Part shown: piece by piece, positions 16,275 to 24,883 of the stretch | Layout: each line of letters begins with the position of its first letter | Numbering within the stretch: position 1 is the stretch's first letter | Assembly: GCF_010501015.1 (NCBI RefSeq) | Contig: NZ_QVML01000016.1 | Location: forward strand, 40,708 to 104,707 | Direction of reading: 5' to 3' | From: Bacteroides sp. 214 | GTDB taxonomy: Bacteria; Bacteroidota; Bacteroidia; Bacteroidales; Bacteroidaceae | DNA length: 64,000 nucleotides | Notes under the pieces: generated by a model | Told to the model about the DNA's origin: nothing | Databases searched by the model: none | The model's input: only the letters and a program-made list of their open reading frames with translations | Translations under genes and position numbers: made by a program

Positions 16275-16952
16275 TTAAAATATCCGATACCTTGCACCAA
16301 TCCGAATGGTATTCAGATATGCTTCAAAATCTCCTCCTATCCAGTCTTCATAATAGTTCTTCGAGCCGAAAGATGCTCCTGTGAAGAAGACAAACTTCTT
16401 ATAGTTTACACTTAAATCAATGCGTGGACGAACATCGGAATCTATATAGCCGTCTCGCGTATTGGTAAACTTAATCTCGTGTCCACTTCCATCTTTGTAT
16501 TTTCCATATTCTTTGCATTTCAGGGATTTGGCAAAGTCCAATCCAACGGTTAAATCAAATGAAATATTTTTGAGGGGAAGCCGCAACCCGATGAATGGAT
16601 GTCCATTCAGGAAATGATTGTTAAGAATGGTTCTGCCGGTATTATCGCCAACAAGCGAAATCTTAGTACGCAAATCTTCATAACCAATTTCGGCTCCTAC
16701 CATAAAGTAACGCAGAAAAACAAATCTGTAATTGGCACTTATACCAAATGAAGGTGTGAACTTCTTACCCATAGGAGAGTTGGTGTAGACATCGGAAGTT
16801 CCGGCAGCATTGAGGAAGGTTGTATGACCGCTTGAATTGCCAGTAAAGAATGAGTAACCCGTATTTAGTCCGATGCTAAGCTCATGATTTTGAGAAAAAC
16901 TATTAAGACTAATGACTAGTAATGCAATAAATAGTAGATGTTTCTTCTTCAT
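16275..16952 (-). CDS. outer-membrane beta-barrel protein
   Basis: A 225-residue exported protein. A signal peptide (1-20, ending SFS-Q) is followed by alternating hydrophobic/aromatic strands typical of a small porin-like barrel (GLNTGYSFFTG, FGISANYRFVF, VGAEIGYEDL) and a terminal strand IRIGARYRIF ending in Phe, the usual outer-membrane insertion signal. Function is unknown. Its -7 box lies in the 3' region of putA. Confidence 0.75.
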   Translation of the reverse strand: MKKKHLLFIALLVISLNSFSQNHELSIGLNTGYSFFTGNSSGHTTFLNAAGTSDVYTNSPMGKKFTPSFGISANYRFVFLRYFMVGAEIGYEDLRTKISLVGDNTGRTILNNHFLNGHPFIGLRLPLKNISFDLTVGLDFAKSLKCKEYGKYKDGSGHEIKFTNTRDGYIDSDVRPRIDLSVNYKKFVFFTGASFGSKNYYEDWIGGDFEAYLNTIRIGARYRIF

Positions 16953-16987
16953 ATATGGTTAAAACTTGATTGATTGGAAATAAAAAA

Positions 16988-17021
16988 CCCTGATTAGAAG
17001 TAGTTTTAATTCTAATCAGGG
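16988..17021 (-). terminator. putA terminator
   Basis: CCCTGATTAGAA (16988-16999) pairs perfectly with 17010-17021. On the minus strand TTTTTTA follows. Confidence 0.88.
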
Positions 17022-17029
17022 CAAAAGTA
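17022..17029 (-). promoter_or_regulatory. barrel-protein promoter -7 box inside the putA terminator region
   Basis: Minus-strand TACTTTTG lies between the putA stop (17045) and the terminator stem, so transcripts starting here begin within the stem and cannot form the full hairpin. Confidence 0.45.
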
Positions 17030-17044
17030 AATATTATTTACGAC

Positions 17045-20000
17045 TTAATACATCCGTGTATCATCAAAAATACTACCATAACGATGATATTCTGTTGTCA
17101 CGCTTTGTTCTTTCAGGTAGTTTAATAACTCGATGCGTCCTTCTACACAAGGCTTGTCTGAGGCAATATGCTTACCCAGTTCGGCGGCTTTATGATAGAA
17201 TTCGTCGGACAATTCGTTTGTTGTGGTACGAATGCGTTCGTACTTATCCATTTGTAGAACAAATTCTTCGTCCGTTTCTTGCTTAATGGTGAGACAAGCA
17301 AGCGAAGCTGTTTTTTGTACTAACTCATCTAACATTTCAAGCTGTGGCGGCATACTGATGTCTATCGTTGTATGGCATAAATGTGCAGCAGTGCAAACCA
17401 TCATGATATCTTCCATGGTATCGTTCATGCGGACTCTGAACCCCATGTTTTTTAACGGCAGATAGCGGAATATGTTTTCTTCGCCGTAGATATGACTAAC
17501 ATCTCTCTCTACCGAAAACTCGTTCATGTATGCTTTGTAGTAGCTCTCGCGGGCGTATGCAAGGCGATCGCTAACAGGCTTCTCCTCGAAATTGACGAAG
17601 CAAGATACATAGTTGCTTCCTCCTGCTTTGATGCCACCACCAAATGCCGAACGTTTCATGCCACCAAAAGGCTGTCGGCGAACAATGGCACCTGTAATTC
17701 CTCTATTGATATAAAGATTGCCCGCTTCGATACTGTTCTTCCAGAGTAACTGTTCTTCTTCATTTAGACTTTGCAAGCCCGATGTCAATCCATATTCGCT
17801 ACGGTTGGCATACTCAATGCCTTGCTCTAGATTGTCTATACAAACTACACTAAGTAACGGTGCAAACAGCTCATTTTCGAAAGTAAAACTACCCGGTTTT
17901 ACTCCCCATTTCACAGTAGGACGGAGAATATATTTCTGCTCATCCACATACTCGGGGGCAACTAACCATGACTCACCCGGCTCCAGTTCTTCTATAGCAT
18001 GATGCAATTTCTCGTTGGTATTCTCAATCATAGGGCCTACTACAGTCATTGGATCCCAAGCGCTACCGGTTCTCATACTGTATACTGCATCTTTAAGTTT
18101 GGATTTGAAAGATTCGTCATTATAAATGTTTTTAGCCAAGAAGAGTAGGGAACAAGCCGAACACTTCTGACCTGCATTACCAAATGCTGAGGCTACAATG
18201 TTGAGAATAGCATGGTCTTGGTCGCCGTTTTCGGTTACGATGATAACGTTTTTTCCACCTGTTTCGGCAGATAATGGTGTGCGTGGATTGCTCTTCAACA
18301 AACGAAAAGCAGTGTCGGTTCCGCCTGTAAGAATAGTATGTTTGATAGCAGGATGATTGGTAACGTATCCTAATGATTCTCTATCTGCAGTGCAAATCAC
18401 CTGCAATGCATCCTTAGGTACACCGGCTTCCCAGAAACATTTTGCAAACTCCCAGGCAACAGGCATGGCAACCGTGGCTGGCTTCAAGATTACGGTGTTG
18501 CCACCGGCAAGTGCTGCTGCTACTCCTCCCACCGGAATAGCCAATGGGAAGTTCCAAGGGGGAATAACCAACACAATACCTTTGGCATTGTATGTTACGC
18601 TAGGTAGTTCTTCGAATGTTTTCATGCTGAGTGGATAGAATCGGCAGAAGTCAATTGCTTCAGACACCTCCACATCTCCTTCGGTAAAAGTCTTACCTGT
18701 AATGGCAGACATGCAGCCTATCAAGTCACCACGCTTGTTGGCTATGTTTATCGCTGTCTTGTGCAGTATTTCCGTACGTTTATCAAGTGGCGTAGCGCGC
18801 CATTTCGAAGCATCCTGTTCGGCTATGGTCATGATTTCCTTTACATGCTCCATAGACGATAAATAGACCTCGCAGAAGGTTACGCTGTCATTCTTACTCC
18901 TATCTTTATACGCACGTTTGTGCTCCGTTTTTATTTCTTTATCGCCAATTTGCACAGGGATGGTAAATTCTTCCGGTCGCATAGCTTCCCACTTTTTCAG
19001 TGCATCCAACGCCCATTGCCGGTTTTGTGAAAGTTCTAAGTCTGTATCCGGCTCATTGAAAAAATCGCTAATAGGCTCGTACGTAACCATTTGTGTGCGG
19101 TCTTGTGTCCTATATGGGGTTACGTTTACGCTGTCTTTCAGAGCGTATGCCTTTTCGAATTGCTCGGCAAGGAAGTGCCAATGCGGGCCATCCAATTTCA
19201 GGTTGAAGGTGTAGCTTAGGAAGTTATCTTTGCCTGTATTCTCGTCCAACCGGCGTACCAGATACGAAATAGCATTGAGGAAATGGTCGGCTTTCACTAC
19301 GGGGGTATAGAGAATAATTTGCTTTTGCAGCTTACGCATCACACGTGGTAGATTATTTGCCATTCCTTCCAGCATCTCGAAAGTTACATATTCACTCACT
19401 CCGTTTTGTTCGGCAAGCAGGTGGGCATAAGCAATGGTAAAGTAATTGTGCGAAGCAACACCTACACGTACAGCTTTGATGTTTTCGGGTTGCAAAGCAA
19501 TATCGAGAATGTGCATATAGTTGGCATCTACCTCTACCTTGGTAGGATATACAGGGTTTTCCCAGCCTTTAGCCGAAGAGATAACGCTCTCCATTTGTAA
19601 GTTTGCTCCCTTTACCAAACGCATCTTTAATGGTGCTCCACCTTCGGCAACGCGTTTTTTTGCGAAATCGAGTAAGCGACGTTGTAAATGCTCTGCGTCA
19701 GGAAGATAGGCTTGTATTACCACGCCTGCTTCGTAGTTCTTAAATTCGGGTTTGGAGAGTACAGCGATGAAGATATCCATCGTTAATTGAGTGTCTTTGT
19801 ACTCTTCCATGTCGAGATTAACGAACTTGGCTCGTTTCTTGCCATCAGGGTCTATATAAGGATGCCTCATAGCTTCGCGGTAAACGGTAGAAACCAACTC
19901 GGTCAGTTCAGCCATATTTTGCTCGTAGCCCAATGCGCGAATTTGTGCATAGATACCCGATAACTTGATAGAAATGTAGTTAATATCCGGTTCTGCTAAG

Positions 20001-20497
20001 GCTTCGAGGTAATGCTCGTAACGCTTATCGGCTTCGCCATCTCCCAATACTACCTCGCCCAGTAAATTAACGTTTTGTCCGATGCGACTTTGCCAGCGAC
20101 CTTTCAGGTGTTTAGTTAGTTTGGGACGCTCTTCGGCAATGATGATTTTGTTGGTTTGTTCACGCAACTTATACTTAAAGATAGGCATAGCGATGAAAGG
20201 AAACCAGTATCCAAACAGCATATAAGCCTTGATGAGTAATTGATCGAACGAATTAAAGAAAGTAGGTGTTCCGTTCTCTTTTATCAGTTCGCGAACACGC
20301 CGGTTAAGAATGGTGTTGTTGCGAATCTGTGATGATTCGTCGAGCATCTTCGAGAGAAATGTTTTATACTCAGGGGTTTGTACTAATGAAGCATACTTCT
20401 TTTGTTCTTTAACCTCTTCTTGAGTTAGTTCTTCATCGGCTTGCTTTAGAAACAGCTTCGCCCAATCAATAACATCGGTGGTTGTTACTTTTTTCAT
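17045..20497 (-). CDS. putA: bifunctional proline dehydrogenase/L-glutamate gamma-semialdehyde dehydrogenase
   Basis: A 1,150-residue enzyme that oxidises proline to glutamate in two steps. The N-terminal half is a FAD-linked proline dehydrogenase barrel (about 80-470, with YISIKLSGIYAQI and LRMLVKGAN-like KMRLVKGANLQME). The C-terminal half is an aldehyde dehydrogenase (about 560-1030) with PPWNFPLAIPVGG, the catalytic Glu in SAETGGKN and the catalytic Cys in GQKCSAC (about residue 777). It has no N-terminal ribbon-helix-helix, so unlike E. coli PutA it should not be its own repressor. An 8-bp inverted repeat GTATTGCT (20517-20524)/AGCAATAC (20558-20565) upstream could be an operator. Confidence 0.95.
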   Translation of the reverse strand: MKKVTTTDVIDWAKLFLKQADEELTQEEVKEQKKYASLVQTPEYKTFLSKMLDESSQIRNNTILNRRVRELIKENGTPTFFNSFDQLLIKAYMLFGYWFPFIAMPIFKYKLREQTNKIIIAEERPKLTKHLKGRWQSRIGQNVNLLGEVVLGDGEADKRYEHYLEALAEPDINYISIKLSGIYAQIRALGYEQNMAELTELVSTVYREAMRHPYIDPDGKKRAKFVNLDMEEYKDTQLTMDIFIAVLSKPEFKNYEAGVVIQAYLPDAEHLQRRLLDFAKKRVAEGGAPLKMRLVKGANLQMESVISSAKGWENPVYPTKVEVDANYMHILDIALQPENIKAVRVGVASHNYFTIAYAHLLAEQNGVSEYVTFEMLEGMANNLPRVMRKLQKQIILYTPVVKADHFLNAISYLVRRLDENTGKDNFLSYTFNLKLDGPHWHFLAEQFEKAYALKDSVNVTPYRTQDRTQMVTYEPISDFFNEPDTDLELSQNRQWALDALKKWEAMRPEEFTIPVQIGDKEIKTEHKRAYKDRSKNDSVTFCEVYLSSMEHVKEIMTIAEQDASKWRATPLDKRTEILHKTAINIANKRGDLIGCMSAITGKTFTEGDVEVSEAIDFCRFYPLSMKTFEELPSVTYNAKGIVLVIPPWNFPLAIPVGGVAAALAGGNTVILKPATVAMPVAWEFAKCFWEAGVPKDALQVICTADRESLGYVTNHPAIKHTILTGGTDTAFRLLKSNPRTPLSAETGGKNVIIVTENGDQDHAILNIVASAFGNAGQKCSACSLLFLAKNIYNDESFKSKLKDAVYSMRTGSAWDPMTVVGPMIENTNEKLHHAIEELEPGESWLVAPEYVDEQKYILRPTVKWGVKPGSFTFENELFAPLLSVVCIDNLEQGIEYANRSEYGLTSGLQSLNEEEQLLWKNSIEAGNLYINRGITGAIVRRQPFGGMKRSAFGGGIKAGGSNYVSCFVNFEEKPVSDRLAYARESYYKAYMNEFSVERDVSHIYGEENIFRYLPLKNMGFRVRMNDTMEDIMMVCTAAHLCHTTIDISMPPQLEMLDELVQKTASLACLTIKQETDEEFVLQMDKYERIRTTTNELSDEFYHKAAELGKHIASDKPCVEGRIELLNYLKEQSVTTEYHRYGSIFDDTRMY

Positions 20498-20756
20498 GGT
20501 TTATTCTCTATTTAAGGTATTGCTGAAAGGGTGCAATATATTAAAATAAATAGAATTAGCAATACTTTTTGATAGGAAATGTTTGTAGAACGACGAAATA
20601 ATTGCTGTTCGTAGGCTTGAAATAGCCTGTTGTTTGTATGAAAAGTAACAAAAAGAAAGTTGTTTTCTCCTTATTTTCGATAAATAGCCCTCCTCAACTC
20701 TTTTTAAATAGAGGCTCAGGCACATTTGCAATGCAAAAGAAAACAGTGGTTTCTCT
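20498..20756. other. gap upstream of putA
   Basis: No gene. It holds the GTATTGCT/AGCAATAC inverted repeat just before putA. The rest, up to array E, shows nothing recognisable. Confidence 0.5.
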
Positions 20757-20876
20757 CCTTATGGTTGACGGGATATGCGCCTATGGACGACGGGTCGTGA
20801 GACTATGGACGACGGATCGTGAGACTATGGACGACGGATCGTGAGACTATGGCTGAGGGGAGATGAGACTAAGGCG
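20757..20876. repeat. phased array E (CTATGG, period 22 bp, 6 copies)
   Basis: TTATGG or CTATGG/CTAAGG starts at 20759, 20781, 20803, 20825, 20847 and 20869, exactly 22 bp apart. Units at 20801-20822 and 20823-20844 are identical. Each full unit also holds an ACGA...TCGT palindrome half a unit away from the CTATGG word. Copies decay towards both ends. The array ends 2 bp from the stop of the lipoprotein gene. Read on the minus strand, a unit matches a unit of array F2 at 17 of 22 positions. Confidence 0.92.
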
Positions 20877-20878
20877 CG

Positions 20879-21508
20879 TCATCTGGTGTATACTACCCTG
20901 TATTCTTGAATAGCAAGGGTGTCTTGTTCTCTTAAACCCAAATCGGCAGAGTAATCAAATTCATTGTAGAGACTACCCTCGGATATCCATGATCTGTTTA
21001 CATATTTGTATGTCAGAATTCCTAATTCAATGCGACGGTAATGGCCATAACCAACTCGTATCTCGGGTGCAGCTTGTCCAATAATTTGATACCCCATGTA
21101 AATAGGTGTATAGGATGAACTTTTGTATTTAAGAAAACGTATTGGAATATCATTTTCGTTTTTTGGGAAGTATATTGGACTTGCAGACGTAAAATAGATT
21201 TTTTTTTCCTGCTTCTCAATACCATACTTAAAAGAATCATAGGAAAAAGAGGCACTATCACTAGAGTGGAATCTTACGTACCCAAAATCCCAATCCGGGT
21301 CCCAATGCATATAGCGTGCATTGGCTGTGAATTTTTCAATGACTCTTTTATCAGTAATCTCTTTATTGCCAACAAACATTCTTGTTCTCCCCGCCTTAGC
21401 TCCTTTGGTAGGGTAAAGTGTATTAGGTAGAGATGAATCTTCATCATTATTACACGAAAGGATAATTCCAGAAAATAGTATTAATAGTAAATAGCCGGTC
21501 GTTTTCAT
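20879..21508 (-). CDS. hypothetical lipoprotein
   Basis: A 209-residue protein of no recognised family. It starts MKTTGYLLLILFSGIILSC, a lipoprotein signal with the acylated Cys at residue 19, followed by an acidic linker (NNDEDSS) typical of exported Bacteroidetes lipoproteins. The rest is beta-rich with many Tyr residues. ATG 21508 is chosen over 21532 because the signal peptide begins there. A -7 box (21567-21574) is 59 bp upstream. Its stop codon abuts phased array E, so the array would form its 3' untranslated region. Confidence 0.7.
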   Translation of the reverse strand: MKTTGYLLLILFSGIILSCNNDEDSSLPNTLYPTKGAKAGRTRMFVGNKEITDKRVIEKFTANARYMHWDPDWDFGYVRFHSSDSASFSYDSFKYGIEKQEKKIYFTSASPIYFPKNENDIPIRFLKYKSSSYTPIYMGYQIIGQAAPEIRVGYGHYRRIELGILTYKYVNRSWISEGSLYNEFDYSADLGLREQDTLAIQEYRVVYTR

Positions 21509-21566
21509 ATTCTTTAAAATTTGGTTAAACAAAGTGTTTCAAAAGGTCAAAAAAGATAGACCAATA

Positions 21567-21574
21567 CAAATGTA
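21567..21574 (-). promoter_or_regulatory. -7 box TACATTTG of the lipoprotein gene
   Basis: Minus-strand TACATTTG, upstream of the ATG at 21508 and downstream of the M16 terminator. Confidence 0.5.
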
Positions 21575-21610
21575 TAAATAAAATAGGAATACAACCTGAT
21601 TGAATATAAA

Positions 21611-21644
21611 AATCGCGCAACCTCTGTTAAAAGATTGCGCGATT
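21611..21644 (-). terminator. terminator of the M16 peptidase gene
   Basis: AATCGCGCAA (21611-21620) pairs with TTGCGCGATT (21635-21644). On the minus strand it runs into TTTTTATA. Confidence 0.85.
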
Positions 21645-21674
21645 ATTCTTAATTTATAATAAGTTCAACAATTC

Positions 21675-24572
21675 TTAGAACATGGTGTCTTTCGTGTTGA
21701 ACAATCTTCTTTCATTTAAGCGAACCACTTTGCCGAATTTATTCAAGTCTTCTACTTTGATGTTTTTAGGATTACCCATGATAGCAATAACAATGGGTTT
21801 GTCTTTTACTGTTTCTTTGTAGAATTTCACAATATCTTCGAAAGTAAGTGCGTCAATCTTAGGTAAGTTCTCGATGGCAGGGTCTTGATCGTAGCCCATT
21901 CTTCTGAGAGATTGATAAACCTGCGATTTGTATCTAAAGCTTGGATGCGTTGTTAATACTTCCTGGCGCATGTAGCTCTTAATGTTATCAATACGGTCTG
22001 CGTTTTCGGGCATGTTGCGCAATAAATCCATGTAAATGGTAAGCGCTTCGATAGCCTTGTCGTTTTGTGTTCCGATGCTTCCTAAGAAACATGTTGGGTG
22101 TCCTAGCAGAGCAGGAGTAGCAATAGAACCACCGGCGGTGTAAACCATTGAGCGTTTTTCGCGTAGTTCGGTTAATACCAATCCGTTAAAGCTACCCGAA
22201 AAGTATTGATAGAAAGCATCGCGCAATACATCATCTTCTTTTTTATACTCGCTTGTTGGCATAAAGAACATAATCTGTGCTTGCTCTACATCACTATTTG
22301 GTAAGAAGTAAACGGTGTTTTCTGTTACTTCAACAAAAGGTTTTACTTGTGGCGAATTTGATGGACGCTCATTAGCAACCAGCGGCAAGTTCAAACTTAA
22401 TATCTGATAAACATCATCTAACGGCAATGTACCGGTATAATGAATCTCTGCTTCGTAGTTGGATGCACGATTGATGTCTCCCGTTAACTTAGAAATTTGT
22501 AATTCAATAATTTCTTTATCGGTTATCTCATCAATAAAATCAGATTTATTTTGATAGCGGATGTACTCTCTTAGTGCATTTGCCAGTGATGACGGGTCTT
22601 CTTTACGAACAGACCTGCTACTTAATATACTACCAATACTGTTGTTCAATTGCTTTTCGTCCAACTGGGGCATTAATATCTGGCGAGATAATAGTTGGCA
22701 AGCTTCTGCCAAATTTGTTTCATAACCCGACATGCTGATTGTTAGATAATCATCTGAAGCGCTTACACGGCTGGTAACATGTAGTTTACTGAACTCTTCT
22801 TTCAATTCTTGCGGAGTGAAAGCACCCATTATACCGGCATTGTTCATTAGGTTGGCGGCAATACCCAGTTGTGGCAATTCGCGTGTTCCTACACCATAAC
22901 GAAGAATCAAGCTAAATACTTCATTCTCTTTATTTTGAGTGTAGAAGAATTTAGATTTTTCATTGATTGGTTTTGTTTGTACTTCATCGAAGTTCATGAA
23001 GTTTTCGCTTACCTTACCAATTGGCATGTTTTTGAACTGTTGTGCATATAAAGATTGCTGACCTTGTGGAGATTCAACAGCCTTAAAACCGGGCTTCTCT
23101 AATTTTTCTTTCTTATGGTCTTTCCCTTTTTCAGTATGAATGGCAAGGAAGTTTCCTGTTAAGTATTCTTTAGCTACACGCTTAATATCTTCAATGGTTA
23201 CTGCCATTACCTCTTCTTTATAACCAAGAGCAGTACCTAAATCCACTTCATTAACAAAGGCATCAAACAGTATATTGGCCTTTTGCGATTCAGATTCCAT
23301 GCCTAAGTCAAATAGGCGGCACATCTCTATTTTTATAGCATCTACAGTCCATTGCTCAAAGTCACCATTTACAATCTTTTCCATGGATTTCAGAAGTTTC
23401 CTTTCTGTAGCTCTGTTTGATTCATATCTACGTTGATTCCTGTCATAGAATGGAGTTGCCGATACAAGACATCTTCCTTGTTCGCGTAGTGAAAGTGGAT
23501 AACCATAGGCAGAAAGTAATTCACCATCAATAACTAACTTATCGAGCGTACCTGTGCGGCTACTGTTGCTTAACAGTGACATCGCAATCTCCAATGCTCT
23601 TTCATCTGGATGACCTTTAGGAATTCCTTTGAAGATTAAATTCACACTTGGACTCATGCCTATTTTAGCACTGTGTTGTACGCGTCCTTTTATTTCTAAA
23701 TCAGGGTATGTTTTGCGTTCAGGAGTAGGTTTTGCTGCTAAACGACCGAAACTGGCGTTGATACGACCACTAACTTCTTGTGCTTTAACATTGCCGACTA
23801 AGATTAATACCATATTTTCGGGTACGTACCAATCTTCATAGAACTTGATTAATTCGCTGATACGTGGGTTTTTTAGATGTTCGGGTAAACCAAGTACTGC
23901 ACGAGAATAGGGGTGACCTTCGAATGCTTTGCTTAATACAAAGTTAGACACAGCTCTGTATTGGTTGTCTACAAAACGGTTGTACTCTTCGTAAACAGTT
24001 TCCAATTCTGTTTGGAAAGTACGGAATACAGGGTTGAGTAAGCGTTGAGAAGAAATCTCCAACCATTTGTTTATTTGGTATGCAGGGAAAGAGTTATAGT
24101 ATACAGTATAATCATAGATTGTACCGGCATTTACGTCCTTACCACCCATACTTTCCATAAGGTTCGAAAACTCATTAGAAACGCTGTGTTGTGCCTGTTG
24201 AATTGTTAACTCGTTGATTTCTTTGTTAATGGCTTCTTTCTTTGCAGGGTCTGTAGCTTCGGCCATTTCATCATATTTAGCTATGATTTGCTTATAGATT
24301 GGTTCTTCTTTCTGCCAATCTAATGTTCCGATTTTCTCGGTTCCTTTAAATAGGAGGTGTTCCAGATAATGCGCTAATCCGGTGTATTGCTCAGGGTCGT
24401 TAACGGAGCCCGCGCGTACGCCTACCATACCGTATACGTCGGATTGTTCACTGTCTTCCCATATATATACGGAAAGCCCGTTTTTTAGCTTAAAAGCTTT
24501 TAGCCCTTGTCCATATGTTGGAGCTGTAATGGCTAAGATTGCAAGAAGAAATAAATACTTGATTGCTTTCAT
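21675..24572 (-). CDS. M16 family zinc metalloprotease (two-repeat, insulinase-like), exported
   Basis: A 965-residue exported protease. A signal peptide (about 1-21, ending TYG-Q) is followed by the N-terminal M16 domain with the inverted zinc motif HYLEH (about 67-71) and the downstream Glu in the ELETVYEEYNR region. Three further M16-like domains include the inactive C-terminal half, whose R/Y pair lies near LREKRSMVYTAGG. Such long M16 enzymes close like a clamshell around peptides and degrade them in the periplasm. Its divergent neighbour is an M3 oligopeptidase, which suggests a joint role in peptide turnover. Confidence 0.93.
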   Translation of the reverse strand: MKAIKYLFLLAILAITAPTYGQGLKAFKLKNGLSVYIWEDSEQSDVYGMVGVRAGSVNDPEQYTGLAHYLEHLLFKGTEKIGTLDWQKEEPIYKQIIAKYDEMAEATDPAKKEAINKEINELTIQQAQHSVSNEFSNLMESMGGKDVNAGTIYDYTVYYNSFPAYQINKWLEISSQRLLNPVFRTFQTELETVYEEYNRFVDNQYRAVSNFVLSKAFEGHPYSRAVLGLPEHLKNPRISELIKFYEDWYVPENMVLILVGNVKAQEVSGRINASFGRLAAKPTPERKTYPDLEIKGRVQHSAKIGMSPSVNLIFKGIPKGHPDERALEIAMSLLSNSSRTGTLDKLVIDGELLSAYGYPLSLREQGRCLVSATPFYDRNQRRYESNRATERKLLKSMEKIVNGDFEQWTVDAIKIEMCRLFDLGMESESQKANILFDAFVNEVDLGTALGYKEEVMAVTIEDIKRVAKEYLTGNFLAIHTEKGKDHKKEKLEKPGFKAVESPQGQQSLYAQQFKNMPIGKVSENFMNFDEVQTKPINEKSKFFYTQNKENEVFSLILRYGVGTRELPQLGIAANLMNNAGIMGAFTPQELKEEFSKLHVTSRVSASDDYLTISMSGYETNLAEACQLLSRQILMPQLDEKQLNNSIGSILSSRSVRKEDPSSLANALREYIRYQNKSDFIDEITDKEIIELQISKLTGDINRASNYEAEIHYTGTLPLDDVYQILSLNLPLVANERPSNSPQVKPFVEVTENTVYFLPNSDVEQAQIMFFMPTSEYKKEDDVLRDAFYQYFSGSFNGLVLTELREKRSMVYTAGGSIATPALLGHPTCFLGSIGTQNDKAIEALTIYMDLLRNMPENADRIDNIKSYMRQEVLTTHPSFRYKSQVYQSLRRMGYDQDPAIENLPKIDALTFEDIVKFYKETVKDKPIVIAIMGNPKNIKVEDLNKFGKVVRLNERRLFNTKDTMF

Positions 24573-24610
24573 AAAAGTTCTTAAAATAGTGTTTTTACTT
24601 TATATGACGA

Positions 24611-24618
24611 CAAATGTA
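24611..24618 (-). promoter_or_regulatory. -7 box TACATTTG of the M16 gene
   Basis: Minus-strand TACATTTG, 39 bp before the ATG at 24572. Confidence 0.55.
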
Positions 24619-24675
24619 GAAAAAAATCACAAGGTTATGTTGCGGAGATGTAAAAAAGTCATAGGGACATGAACA

Positions 24676-24723
24676 ACAAAAGCATCTTGCTACTTAGTCA
24701 CTAAGGAGCAAGATGTCTTTTGT
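24676..24723. other. 48-nt hairpin in a divergent intergenic region
   Basis: ACAAAAG, ATCTTGCT and CTTAGT on the left pair with ACTAAG, AGCAAGAT and CTTTTGT on the right, separated by single mismatches and a one-base loop. It looks like a terminator but no gene ends here: M16 and M3 are transcribed away from it. The remainder of the 311-bp gap holds only their promoters. Confidence 0.7.
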
Positions 24724-24846
24724 TAAGGGTCTTAAAAACTCAGCTTAAATGTTTTGTTGATATTATTCCCTGCAAATATATGCGTGTAAGAAGTTTACAG
24801 CCAGTCCTTTTTGTCGGATTGGGTAACCTATAATTCTTTTTTTGCA

Positions 24847-24854
24847 TATATTTG
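24847..24854 (+). promoter_or_regulatory. -7 box TATATTTG of the M3 peptidase gene
   Basis: TATATTTG lies 29 bp before ATG 24884. It overlaps the start of the longer open frame (24842), which supports the internal ATG as the start. Confidence 0.6.
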
Positions 24855-24883
24855 TACTTAATTGTATCTTAAATGAATTAAAA

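Noticed and set aside
20638..20844. Plus-strand open frame of 68 codons
   Set aside because: Its second half is translated array E; a 22-bp period changes frame at each unit, so no repeated peptide results.
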